A DNA stretch of 33,515 nucleotides from a virus, in the IMG/VR virus record IMGVR_UViG_3300043570_002292, positions 1 through 33,515 of that record, one strand, 5' to 3'. Made by a program: the position numbers and the translations under genes. Below, piece by piece: positions 1 through 5,566 of this stretch (position 1 is the first letter of the stretch; each line of letters begins with the position of its first letter). The notes beneath the pieces were generated by a model, which saw only the letters and a program-made list of their open reading frames with translations, was not told the origin of the DNA and made no database searches.

Positions 1-153
1 TAGACGGTCGTTCTCAGCAGAGTCTTTCGCATCACTGCGATTCATCGAGACAACGCCACCTGTGCGGTAACTGCCAGCGTAGGGCATTTTCCCGTCACTC
101 CCGGACATCTTCGGGTTGGTGGATTTAACGTCGTAAGCCTTACCGCATTTCAT
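1..153 (-). CDS. Hypothetical protein, N-terminal part only (runs off window)
   Basis: The first 51 codons of a minus-strand gene are present and the reading frame is still open at the window edge. The start ATG at 153-151 follows GGGAG at a good spacing; an in-frame ATG at 168 would add five residues but has a poorer SD. The visible sequence is small, polar and rich in Gly/Ser/Asp (it begins MKCGKAYDVKS) with no motif I recognise. It lies downstream of the large terminase, separated from it by a hairpin terminator. This is where late structural genes usually sit, so a small virion or morphogenesis protein is plausible, but this is only positional inference. Confidence 0.6.
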   Translation of the reverse strand, partial: MKCGKAYDVKSTNPKMSGSDGKMPYAGSYRTGGVVSMNRSDAKDSAENDRL

Positions 154-210
154 AATCGACTCCCGCATCCTGCACGCAGGGATACGCTATACCATCTGCG
201 ATGGAAATGC

Positions 211-243
211 AAAAGCCCCTGCTGGGGGTGAATCCAGCAGGGG
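211..243 (-). terminator. Rho-independent terminator after large terminase gene
   Basis: A perfect 10-bp stem (216-225 CCCCTGCTGG with 234-243 CCAGCAGGGG) encloses an 8-nt loop. Read on the minus strand it is followed by a short U-run (211-214 AAAA on the plus strand). It lies between the terminase stop at 298 and the next gene start at 153, so it would end or attenuate terminase transcription. Confidence 0.75.
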
Positions 244-297
244 TAGGCAGATGGGGGAAAAGGCACTAACCCCCAAGAGGCGACGGGGGAGAGCATA

Positions 298-1683
298 TCA
301 AGTCCACCCGGAGGCAGCAACCTGCTTGATCTCTTTCCGTCTGGCCACATACGCCCCCTCCCCTGCACTGTGCAGGTGGAGCATCAGGTACTGCAGGGCC
401 TCGGCAACGTGTGAGTGCTTGTTCTTCTCAATGCCGCCGTTCTTGGGATGGTAGCGATACCCGCCCATCATGGCCGCTTTGAGCCGCGTACAGCGGGGGT
501 CCACGATCAACCCCGGGTCGCCATCCACCTGCCGCATGAGAAACTCATCCACGGCGTTCACCCGCGCCGAGATGGTATTGGTCTTGGCAGGCATCACCCG
601 CATCCCCTCGGCCTTGATGATGTCCACCGCACTGCGCTCGTCGGTCTGCGCCCGCTGCACACCTGCAGGGTCTGTGATAACAAGTATGGGTGCGTTGGGA
701 AACCGCTCGTAGATGAGCGGCTTGAGCACCGTGCGGACAAACCGCTGGATGCCCATGTCAAAACTGACAGCTTCGTCAAGTATTAGTGACCGACCACGCG
801 GATCCTGCTGCCCAATGACTGCCGCAGGCGTAAGCCCGAGATCCATCCCGATAACGATGGGCCGTACGCCGTTGAGTATGGGCCGTATGGGCTGCTTGGC
901 CATGTGGTAATCGGGCCTGAAGTACTTGTACACCGGCATACCTGCCGTTGAAAGTCCGTACTCGCCGTCGATGTACACACGGATGTACTCGTCGCTACGG
1001 CCCTGTACCGAGTAATAGTCGGGCGGCAGGTTCTCGATATTTTCGGCAAATGCGCTGCGTCCGGAGGGCTGTCTGAATACCGCCCATCCATTGTTGTTGG
1101 GCGAGACACCATCCTTGATGTCCAGCCCTTCCATCTGGTAGTACCACCATGTATCCATCGTCGGTGGGTTGGTATCACCCCACATGCCGTGCCATGTGGG
1201 ACCGCCGTCTTTCTTCGACGGGTATCGGCCTACGCGCTTGGACATCGCATCTATGATGTCGGGGTGGATGTCGCGGCACTCGTTGAACCACGCGCCAGTC
1301 AACTCCAGCGAGTTGAGGTTGGCTACGTCATCAGAGTCATCCAGTGCGCGGAACATGATCTCGGACTCTACATCCCCAAGCTTGAAGAAGTAGGTCTTGG
1401 TAGTGCGCATGTAGTCCCCACACTGCCCCGGCGGGAACCAGTCGAGGAACGTCTTGATGGTGGTGTCCTGCAACTGACGCACGGTTTCACGGACCACAGC
1501 GAAGCGGGTCTTGCGTATACCCTGCGCGTTGGGTGCCTGCATGGAGGCACGACGGATCACCTCAAACGAACACGCCACGCTCTTGCCGCTGCCAACTGGA
1601 CCCATGATGACGCGCATCTTGGCATCCGAGCGCATGAACTCCTTGAGAGTCAGGCTGGGGGTGTAGTTGATTACAAGCGACAT
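298..1683 (-). CDS. terL: Terminase large subunit (packaging ATPase-nuclease)
   Basis: This is the packaging motor, which translocates DNA into the prohead by ATP hydrolysis and cuts it with an RNase H-fold nuclease. The 461-aa length is normal. Residues 28-35 (GPVGSGKS) form a clear Walker A. The segment GAWFNECRD holds the Walker B/catalytic Glu region with Asn in place of the usual Asp, as in other terminases with a W-[IF]-N-E motif. The nuclease half has IGMDLG (D281), VITDPAG (D338) and a C-terminal HSHVAEAL (E428) pattern, giving the expected acidic triad. The start is one base after the stop of the preceding 70-aa ORF and has no good SD, so translational coupling is likely. The order small terminase - ORF - large terminase supports the call. 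Confidence 0.95.
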   Translation of the reverse strand: MSLVINYTPSLTLKEFMRSDAKMRVIMGPVGSGKSVACSFEVIRRASMQAPNAQGIRKTRFAVVRETVRQLQDTTIKTFLDWFPPGQCGDYMRTTKTYFFKLGDVESEIMFRALDDSDDVANLNSLELTGAWFNECRDIHPDIIDAMSKRVGRYPSKKDGGPTWHGMWGDTNPPTMDTWWYYQMEGLDIKDGVSPNNNGWAVFRQPSGRSAFAENIENLPPDYYSVQGRSDEYIRVYIDGEYGLSTAGMPVYKYFRPDYHMAKQPIRPILNGVRPIVIGMDLGLTPAAVIGQQDPRGRSLILDEAVSFDMGIQRFVRTVLKPLIYERFPNAPILVITDPAGVQRAQTDERSAVDIIKAEGMRVMPAKTNTISARVNAVDEFLMRQVDGDPGLIVDPRCTRLKAAMMGGYRYHPKNGGIEKNKHSHVAEALQYLMLHLHSAGEGAYVARRKEIKQVAASGWT

Positions 1684-1684
1684 G

Positions 1685-1897
1685 TCAGGACAAGTCGCCG
1701 TGTGACGGCGTCAGTAGAAGTACCACGAACTCACGCGGCGCACGCTTGCGCTTGACGATCTTGGTCTTGTAGGACATCTGGTTCAGCCTGAGCGCAGTCT
1801 CGACGTTATGCGCTTCGGAAGCGCTCTTGAACCGCGCAGCAGGAAAACCATCGCGGATTTCCGTAAAGAGACTAAGCAGGCTCGAAGGCAGGGGCAT
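1685..1897 (-). CDS. Hypothetical 70-aa protein between terminase genes
   Basis: This small basic ORF begins 26 nt inside the end of the putative small terminase gene and stops one base before the large terminase start, so all three are probably translated as a coupled set. The SD in front of the ATG is weak. Residues 15-55 contain a pattern (FPAARFKSASEAHNVETALR) that could fold as an alpha-beta unit, followed by a Lys/Arg patch (KIVKRKRAPREF) that could bind nucleic acid. I do not recognise the family. The tight spacing, absence of a competing frame and conserved late-gene orientation support it as real. A packaging accessory role is only a guess from position. Confidence 0.65.
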   Translation of the reverse strand: MPLPSSLLSLFTEIRDGFPAARFKSASEAHNVETALRLNQMSYKTKIVKRKRAPREFVVLLLTPSHGDLS

Positions 1898-2354
1898 CCA
1901 AGTAATCCGGTTCAGGGGTGGCGTCGATCACACGGGCGTCGGCGGGCGAGTTACCAAGGTTGATGGTGATCTTGACACCACCGCCGCCATCAGTCTGCAC
2001 ATTTTCCTTGGGCTCCAGTCCAGCCCACTTCACTGTGGACTTGATCAGGTCAGCCTTGACCGCTGGTGAGACCGCAGGGTCATGGATCAGCAAGTAGGAC
2101 GTAGTGAGTAGCTCCTCGGCCTGAGCGCGTGCCTTGAGGCGGAACGTGAGTCCCTTGTCGCGCACCTCGGTGCGGTAGTGCTCCACACGCCTGAGGAAGA
2201 CGGGATCTGCGTTGAAGCCGAGAAGCTCTGAGGTGGAGATCCTGTGCCGGGCGATGACTTCGTTAAGCGGCTCTCCACTGCCTTCAAGGGTGAGGGCAAC
2301 GTCGAACGCCAGTCTGTCCGACCACTTGGTATGCCACAACGAGGATGAGTCCAT
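1872..2354 (-). CDS. terS: Putative terminase small subunit
   Basis: This 160-aa protein lies directly upstream of the large terminase in the same transcription direction, the standard place for the DNA-recognition subunit of the packaging motor. Its N-terminal half is helical and includes a helix-turn-helix-like stretch (LNEVIARHRISTSELLGF, about residues 30-48), as in small terminases that use an HTH to bind the packaging site. The middle (residues 60-115) is a long helical segment, suitable for oligomerisation. The tail is acidic and Pro-rich (DATPEPDYLDAPAFEPA), which could contact the large subunit. No strong SD precedes the ATG. The assignment rests on position, size and HTH-like content rather than a decisive motif. 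Confidence 0.7.
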   Translation of the reverse strand: MDSSSLWHTKWSDRLAFDVALTLEGSGEPLNEVIARHRISTSELLGFNADPVFLRRVEHYRTEVRDKGLTFRLKARAQAEELLTTSYLLIHDPAVSPAVKADLIKSTVKWAGLEPKENVQTDGGGGVKITINLGNSPADARVIDATPEPDYLDAPAFEPA

Positions 2355-2378
2355 GCTGCGAAGGTAGCAGATCAGAAG

Positions 2379-3047
2379 TTAGCGGGGCAACAGCAAATAT
2401 TTGGCCGCTTCGACTAGTCTCCGGGGATCATCGCCGAACTGCCCCAGTGAAACATTACATGGGCTACACAACAGCCCACGTACTTTTCCGGTGGTATGGC
2501 AGTGATCTACTGCCAGTCGTCTAGCAGATGGGGGCCGCTTGCATATTGCGCAGGTTCCGCCTTGCCGTGCCAGCAATGCGGCATAGTGGTCGGTGGTAAT
2601 CCCGTACCGCTTTACCTTCGCCCGGTGGGCGTAATCGGGCCGCTCTGCGTGCCGTTCCGCAGTGCATGGCTTGCAATACGCCGAGTACCGTTGCAGCCCA
2701 GTCTTGGAGACTCCACGGGAGTAGAACTCAGAGATCGGTCTGAACCGGTCACACCTAGCGCAATGCGACTCGGCACCGTGCGCGTACAAGTTGGACCATC
2801 GCAGATCCCGGTGATCCCCATTACGGACTCGGATATACCCGGGCGTTGCAGGGGGCCACTCACCATTAACCAGCGCCCACACGACCCGTCTGGCTGAATA
2901 CCGCCTCCCTCCAAGCTCGACCGACGCACCGGAAATCCCGTTGGCTCGGATGTTAACCGGCTTCCAATGCGGGGCTCTGGTAATGATCCCGGTCTCCGGG
3001 TTGTAGCGGAGCGCCGAACGTAACTGCTCAATCAAAAGCTGGTCCAC
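2379..3047 (-). CDS. HNH-type endonuclease with endonuclease VII-like C-terminus
   Basis: This 222-aa nuclease starts at GTG (3047-3045) preceded by GGGG. Residues 1-90 resemble the N-terminal part of phage homing HNH enzymes (YNPETGIITR, then NGEWPP...NGDHRDLRWSNL), but the expected His and Asn of HxxGDxxDN are replaced, so this copy may only bind DNA. Residues 96-128 contain two CxxC pairs, probably a zinc site. Residues 150-222 match recombination endonuclease VII: C166xxC169, DHCHTTGKVRGLLC with D181-H184, then C194xxCN198. This half looks catalytically intact. The gene begins the minus-strand block next to the terminases. It could be a free-standing homing nuclease or a packaging/debranching nuclease, because HNH proteins next to terminases can assist DNA cutting. 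Confidence 0.9.
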   Translation of the reverse strand: MDQLLIEQLRSALRYNPETGIITRAPHWKPVNIRANGISGASVELGGRRYSARRVVWALVNGEWPPATPGYIRVRNGDHRDLRWSNLYAHGAESHCARCDRFRPISEFYSRGVSKTGLQRYSAYCKPCTAERHAERPDYAHRAKVKRYGITTDHYAALLARQGGTCAICKRPPSARRLAVDHCHTTGKVRGLLCSPCNVSLGQFGDDPRRLVEAAKYLLLPR

Positions 3048-3180
3048 ACTTAGTCCCCGTAAACGTAAGTTTTAAGTAGCTTATCAATAGGGGGAGTTAG
3101 TTTCAAGCCCTGTGGTGAAACAGCTTTACTTACATAGGCGGGGGGCGTGCGGCTGCCGATCCATGTGCCCCCCCCCGCAC

Positions 3181-3224
3181 GCGCACCCGCGCACCCGCGC
3201 ATGATGCGCGCACATGATGCGCGC
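3181..3224. repeat. GC-rich short tandem repeats in divergent intergenic region
   Basis: GCGCACCC occurs twice head to tail (3181-3196). It is followed by CATGATGCGCGC at 3200-3211 and again at 3213-3224, a 13-nt period. The block alternates G and C and contains several self-complementary GCGC words, so it could form hairpins. No protein-coding signal is convincing here. Confidence 0.8.
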
Positions 3225-3245
3225 TTCCTTCTCACCGCCGCAAAC

Positions 3246-3261
3246 TTGACACCCGTGTCAA
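3246..3261. promoter_or_regulatory. Perfect dyad TTGACAC-CC-GTGTCAA, operator candidate
   Basis: Two 7-bp arms separated by CC form an inverted repeat about 90 nt upstream of the first plus-strand gene. The left arm belongs to a 10-bp word, ACTTGACACC (3244-3253), that recurs at 4434-4443 (inverted) and 4771-4780. Size and symmetry suit a dimeric repressor or activator. Whether TTGACA also acts as a -35 box is uncertain because no matching -10 is visible. Confidence 0.6.
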
Positions 3262-3351
3262 CTCGTGGGAAGGTTGAATCGTCGGCAAGGGAAACCCCTG
3301 CGATGCGGGAAGCCCAGCGCTTTCTGGGTTGTTTAACAAGAGGAACTGCCT

Positions 3352-3660
3352 ATGTACAAGTCAAGCGAGAAGCTGACTTGGATCCCGGCTGATCTTGCCG
3401 GGTTGTCGAAGGAACTGAAGGCTCTGCATGAGCGCCATTTGGCGCAGTGTGCAGAGGCGCTCGAAACGCAGAAGCGGTTCGAGGAAGCCTTCAGGGCGTC
3501 GAAGGCGTCGAAGATTCCGGAGGGCAAGAAGTTGGTATTCAGCTACAAGCTGAAGGTCAAATTCGACCGCATCCAGCAGCATCTGGTCTCGGTCGCTCTG
3601 GCGACCGGCGACGGATCGAAGGAATCGAAGGCGGCCACGGTGCCCAAAGTGACCTTCTAA
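3352..3660 (+). CDS. Hypothetical early protein, 102 aa, coiled-coil
   Basis: This is the first gene of the rightward block, with a good SD (AAGAGGA) ahead of the ATG. Residues 18-52 are strongly helical and charged (KELKALHERHLAQCAEALETQ), probably a coiled coil. The remainder is Lys-rich and basic (KIPEGKKLVFSYKLKVKFDR), which may allow nucleic acid or acidic-protein binding. No family was recognised. The codons for the repeated ASKASK and ESKAA stretches use similar GTCGAAG or TCGAAGG words, so there is some internal repetition. The gene is followed immediately by a hairpin that also occurs after the next gene. Early position suggests a host-takeover or regulatory protein, but nothing in the sequence proves it. 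Confidence 0.75.
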   Translation: MYKSSEKLTWIPADLAGLSKELKALHERHLAQCAEALETQKRFEEAFRASKASKIPEGKKLVFSYKLKVKFDRIQQHLVSVALATGDGSKESKAATVPKVTF

Positions 3661-3666
3661 CCAACC

Positions 3667-3696
3667 GGGCGGGGACTGCAAACCCGCCCTCTTTTT
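3667..3696 (+). terminator. Hairpin with T-run after first early gene (copy 1)
   Basis: The 7-bp stem GGGCGGG (3667-3673) / CCCGCCC (3683-3689) has loop GACTGCAAA and is followed by TCTTTTT. It has the form of an intrinsic terminator or attenuator. The same cassette recurs at 3969-3997 after the next gene. Confidence 0.7.
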
Positions 3697-3707
3697 GAGG
3701 GACTGAT

Positions 3708-3962
3708 ATGGATACGGATGACGCTAAAGAGGCGCTAGGGCGAGCGCTGGCCGCGTACTTTAAAGAGGCGCGGGCCTGGGAACGGGCCTACAGGGCCGTG
3801 GAAACGGCAAGAGCGTGGCTAGAGGAGAACCCCGACGACAGGGAACTCTGGGCAACCTACAACGTGGCAAGGGACAGCTGGCTCAAGGCCCGCGCTGCCG
3901 CCGACGCGGCAGCTGACAGATACCGCGCTGCCGAGGCCGCCCTCGACGCGGTGAAAAAGTAA
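3708..3962 (+). CDS. Hypothetical early protein, 84 aa, Ala-rich helical
   Basis: This short ORF follows the first hairpin; GAGGGA sits upstream of the ATG. The protein is almost entirely alpha-helical by composition, rich in Ala, Glu, Arg and Trp/Tyr (KEARAWERAYRAVETARAWL, then ARAAADAAADRYRAAEAAL). It probably forms one helical hairpin or coiled coil. No catalytic or metal-binding motif is visible and I do not recognise the family. It is flanked on both sides by nearly identical hairpin cassettes, as if gene plus terminator were a unit that has been duplicated or exchanged. It is probably an early accessory protein; function unknown. Confidence 0.7.
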   Translation: MDTDDAKEALGRALAAYFKEARAWERAYRAVETARAWLEENPDDRELWATYNVARDSWLKARAAADAAADRYRAAEAALDAVKK

Positions 3963-3968
3963 CCAACT

Positions 3969-3997
3969 GGGTGGGGACTGCAAACCCGCCCTCTTTT
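3969..3997 (+). terminator. Hairpin with T-run after second early gene (copy 2)
   Basis: Stem GGGTGGG (3969-3975) / CCCGCCC (3985-3991) contains one G-U pair where copy 1 has G-C. The loop GACTGCAAA is identical to copy 1, and TCTTTT follows. The surrounding words (CCAAC before, GACTGCAAACCCGCCCTCTTTT across) match copy 1 closely, and the one stem change keeps the RNA pairing. Confidence 0.7.
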
Positions 3998-4011
3998 CAA
4001 GAGGTGACGAT

Positions 4012-4197
4012 ATGTTGACGATGACGGAGATCCTCCAAGTCGGAGAGGATATCGAGCGCTACGGACTCTGGGCCACCTACGCAGTTATGCGTGGGGATTG
4101 GCAAGATCCACGGTACGGGAAGGGCAGGGCGCAAGCGCTCTGGCTCCTCTGGGTCGCGACGCGAACGAACGTTTACCGACTCAAGTTCCGAATGTAA
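4012..4197 (+). CDS. Hypothetical early protein, 61 aa
   Basis: This small ORF follows the second hairpin cassette with AAGAGGTGA as SD; a second ATG three codons later is also possible. The protein is rich in aromatic and charged residues (EDIERYGLWATYAVMRGDW, ALWLLWVATRTNVYRLKF) and probably folds as short helices. The word LWATY also occurs in the preceding 84-aa protein (ELWATYN), a faint hint of shared ancestry. There is no known motif. A strong intrinsic terminator follows 6 nt after the stop, closing this three-gene cluster before the long AT-rich region. Confidence 0.65.
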   Translation: MLTMTEILQVGEDIERYGLWATYAVMRGDWQDPRYGKGRAQALWLLWVATRTNVYRLKFRM

Positions 4198-4202
4198 CCA
4201 CT

Positions 4203-4236
4203 GGCCCGAGGCTAACCCCCTCGGGCCTTTTCTTTT
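4203..4236 (+). terminator. Strong intrinsic terminator closing first early cluster
   Basis: The 9-bp stem GGCCCGAGG (4203-4211) / CCTCGGGCC (4219-4227), with a 7-nt loop, is followed by TTTTCTTTT. It sits 6 nt after the stop of the 61-aa gene and before the AT-rich intergenic region. Confidence 0.85.
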
Positions 4237-4359
4237 GCGTGCGCGGTAGCGCTGTGCCGTTCCTATAGTAACCATACGTCGGGGGTTCAAGGCTCAGGCA
4301 ACTAGACGCGTAATGTGTATGGTATAGGGCTATAACCTGACACAATCTAAACAATCTAT

Positions 4360-4442
4360 ACTTGACACTTTTAACTAAGCACGGTTTTTTTCGGGCTATA
4401 GTTTACACCTTACAAAAGGCATGTAAGGTGTAAGGTGTCAAG
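4360..4442. promoter_or_regulatory. Inverted pair of CTTGACAC boxes around a hairpin
   Basis: CTTGACAC at 4361-4368 faces GTGTCAAG at 4435-4442. Between them is a perfect 11-bp inverted repeat, TTACACCTTAC (4403-4413) / GTAAGGTGTAA (4423-4433), with a 9-nt loop. Part of that arm is repeated directly (TAAGGTG at 4424 and 4431). The arrangement looks like paired protein-binding sites with a central cruciform or RNA hairpin. There is no T-run after it, so it is probably not a terminator. Confidence 0.5.
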
Positions 4443-4509
4443 TTTAGGTAAAAGTCCAAGCAAATCAAGGGGTTACCACAATCCAGTCACCGTGAGTCCC
4501 TATATATAA

Positions 4510-4676
4510 GTGATCTAAATAATCTATATAATATAGGGTTTTCAAAGTAATGTCTTACTACAGTTTTGAAAATCATCCATAAACATACTGCGCTATGATT
4601 CCTAACTCTCTCTCCCCCAACTCCGTAGCGCCACATTACTTCAAAAAACGTAGATTATTTAGATTATTTAGATCAC
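4510..4676. repeat. Large imperfect inverted repeat, 44-nt arms
   Basis: Outer arms GTGATCTAAATAATCTA (4510-4526) and TAGATTATTTAGATCAC (4660-4676) are perfectly complementary over 17 bp. Inner arms AAGTAATGT (4545-4553) and ACATTACTT (4633-4641) are perfect over 9 bp. The 18-nt spacers between inner and outer arms have equal length and are complementary at 12 of 18 positions. Overall 38 of 44 positions pair across a 79-nt centre. This could extrude as a cruciform or provide symmetrical protein sites. Confidence 0.8.
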
Positions 4677-4751
4677 GCCTTATGAATCAAGCACTTACAA
4701 CGTCAAGTTATCTAACCTTACTAGATTATTGTCCCTCTCCCGTAGATTATT
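4651..4751 (+). repeat. Iteron-like TAGATTATT repeats
   Basis: Exact copies start at 4651, 4660, 4722 and 4743; the first two are head to tail with a 9-nt period and are followed by a partial third (TAGATCACG, 4669). The reverse complement AATAATCTA is at 4518-4526, and a one-mismatch version AACAATCTA is at 4350-4358. Such short AT-rich iterons are typical of initiator-binding or duplex-opening elements; function here is inferred. Confidence 0.7.
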
Positions 4752-4770
4752 TGCCTTTTGGCCGGGCCGA

Positions 4771-4780
4771 ACTTGACACC
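4771..4780 (+). promoter_or_regulatory. ACTTGACACC motif upstream of the 132-aa gene
   Basis: This copy is identical to those at 3244-3253 and (inverted) 4434-4443, and differs at the last base from 4360-4369. It lies about 90 nt upstream of the start of the next gene, the same distance as the copy at 3244 from the gene at 3352. TTGACA resembles a -35 box, but no -10 consensus follows at 16-18 nt, so an operator or non-sigma70 promoter element is as likely. Confidence 0.5.
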
Positions 4781-4866
4781 GGCGGCGAGCCGTGGCAGGG
4801 TGGCTGGGCTCGGGGCAACCCCCCGACAAGTGAAGTGTACAGTTAAACAATACATGGAGATATGAC

Positions 4867-5265
4867 ATGCGTAGCTTTACCGGTTCATTTGCGATCCGTC
4901 ACAAGGTCACCAAGGATGCCGATCACGGTATCATGATTACCATTGCCCCGAACTTTGTCGAAGCAGCCAAGAATGCTGGCAAGTCCTGTGACGAGAATGC
5001 CAACCTCAGCGAGGTGTTGCAGCGGCTCATTGCTGCTGCTGCCTCCCAGAAGACGGGCATCAACAAGTGGTCGCTTTACATCCCCGGTGTGAACGAGACC
5101 ATCCCCAAGGGCAACCACATCCTGCCTCTGTCCAAGGTGATGGCGTTCCTCAAGTCCAACGAGGCCGACAAGTGCACCTTGACCCTCGGTATGGGCAAGT
5201 TTGAACCCCAGCTGCTTCTGGTCGGTACTGTGACTGGTACCAAGAGCGGCCCGACGCTGTTCTAA
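4867..5265 (+). CDS. Hypothetical early protein, 132 aa
   Basis: This is the first gene after the AT-rich region. Its ATG at 4867 follows GGAGA at 7 nt; the nearby ATG at 4862 is out of frame. The protein has a regular alternation of beta and helical segments: RSFTGSFAIRHKV, then a helical NLSEVLQRLIAAAASQ (about residues 46-61), then LSLYIPG-like strands and a C-terminal strand pair (CTLTLGMG, LLLVGTVTG). It could be a small compact alpha-beta fold or single-domain binding protein. I do not recognise it. Codon use is biased to common GC-ending codons, in line with good expression. It is followed by a perfect hairpin without a T-run. Function unknown. Confidence 0.8.
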   Translation: MRSFTGSFAIRHKVTKDADHGIMITIAPNFVEAAKNAGKSCDENANLSEVLQRLIAAAASQKTGINKWSLYIPGVNETIPKGNHILPLSKVMAFLKSNEADKCTLTLGMGKFEPQLLLVGTVTGTKSGPTLF

Positions 5266-5276
5266 AGCAGGGCGAA

Positions 5277-5303
5277 ACCACAGGGGCTAATCACCCCTGT
5301 GGT
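5277..5303 (+). other. Perfect 10-bp hairpin without T-run
   Basis: ACCACAGGGG (5277-5286) pairs with CCCCTGTGGT (5294-5303) around a 7-nt loop, 11 nt after the stop of the 132-aa gene. CGCAGTG follows rather than a T-run, so this is more likely an mRNA stability or processing hairpin, or a Rho-assisted terminator, than an intrinsic terminator. Confidence 0.6.
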
Positions 5304-5363
5304 CGCAGTGTGATGCACTGCCTGATGAGCCCAACAACCTACAACTTGCTGAGGATTATACCT

Positions 5364-5564
5364 ATGACGCATCCCGACCCCAACAACCGCACTGCCTACC
5401 TGCGCCACTTGGCTCAGGTTTATGGCATCCACTACTCGTATGTGGTGGCTATGGCCGAGGGTCTCGGCCCTCGTGCTCTCAGCACGACGTTCCTCAAGGA
5501 GTTGCAGGACTTCAACTGCTTCCTGACGGACAGCACCGACACCGACGACAACAAGGAGGACTAG
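5364..5564 (+). CDS. Hypothetical protein, 66 aa
   Basis: The start was placed at 5364 because TGAGGA lies just upstream; an upstream in-frame ATG at 5310 would add 18 residues across the region behind the hairpin and has no SD. The protein has a helical core (YLRHLAQVYGIHYSYVVAMA, about residues 10-29), a second helix (LSTTFLKELQDFNCFL) and a very acidic tail (TDSTDTDDNKED). The acidic end could mimic nucleic acid or help solubility. No family was recognised. The stop is 2 nt before the next ATG, so the two are probably translated together. Confidence 0.75.
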   Translation: MTHPDPNNRTAYLRHLAQVYGIHYSYVVAMAEGLGPRALSTTFLKELQDFNCFLTDSTDTDDNKED

Positions 5565-5566
5565 CA

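Larger units (their letters stand above)
3048..3351. other. Divergent intergenic region between late (minus) and early (plus) blocks
   Basis: About 300 nt separate the minus-strand nuclease/terminase genes from the first plus-strand gene, so both transcription units probably start here. The region holds a run of nine C (3168-3176), a GC-rich tandem repeat block (3181-3224), a perfect TTGACAC dyad (3246-3261) and a purine-rich SD (AAGAGGAA) in front of 3352. A TTGACA hexamer at 3246 has no good -10 at normal spacing. On the minus strand TTGAAA (3106-3101) followed 17 nt later by TAAGCT is a weak sigma70-like candidate. No convincing gene was found. Confidence 0.6.
4239..4856. other. AT-rich repeat-rich non-coding region, candidate replication origin
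   Basis: More than 600 nt lack a convincing gene in a window that is otherwise packed. The composition switches from GC-rich to AT-rich, with TATA-like runs (4501-4535) and poly-T/poly-A tracts. It contains four direct copies of TAGATTATT, an inverted copy, a large imperfect inverted repeat (4510-4676), an 11-bp hairpin (4403-4433) and three copies of a TTGACAC-type motif. An 83-codon open frame (4595-4846) crosses these repeats but has unusual composition and no SD. AT-rich DNA with iterons and dyads just ahead of an early gene fits an origin or a complex control region. No DnaA-box consensus was identified with confidence. Confidence 0.55.

Noticed and set aside
3050-3235. 61-codon minus-strand frame upstream of the HNH gene
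   Set aside because: Its first third is encoded by the GCGC tandem repeats, it has no SD, and it occupies the likely promoter region. The C-terminal part looks more protein-like, so a small leader is not fully excluded.
4357-4362. TATACT as a -10 box
   Set aside because: CTGACA upstream is only 14 nt away, too short for a typical promoter; kept only as part of the AT-rich region.
4362-4402. Sigma70 promoter from TTGACA at 4362
   Set aside because: The hexamer 17 nt downstream is TTTTTT and the better TATAGT is about 29 nt away, too far for standard spacing.
4595-4846. 83-codon open frame in the AT-rich region
   Set aside because: It crosses the iterons and inverted repeat, has no SD, and its composition (LFRLFRSRL from repeated AGATTATTT) follows the DNA repeats rather than a protein.
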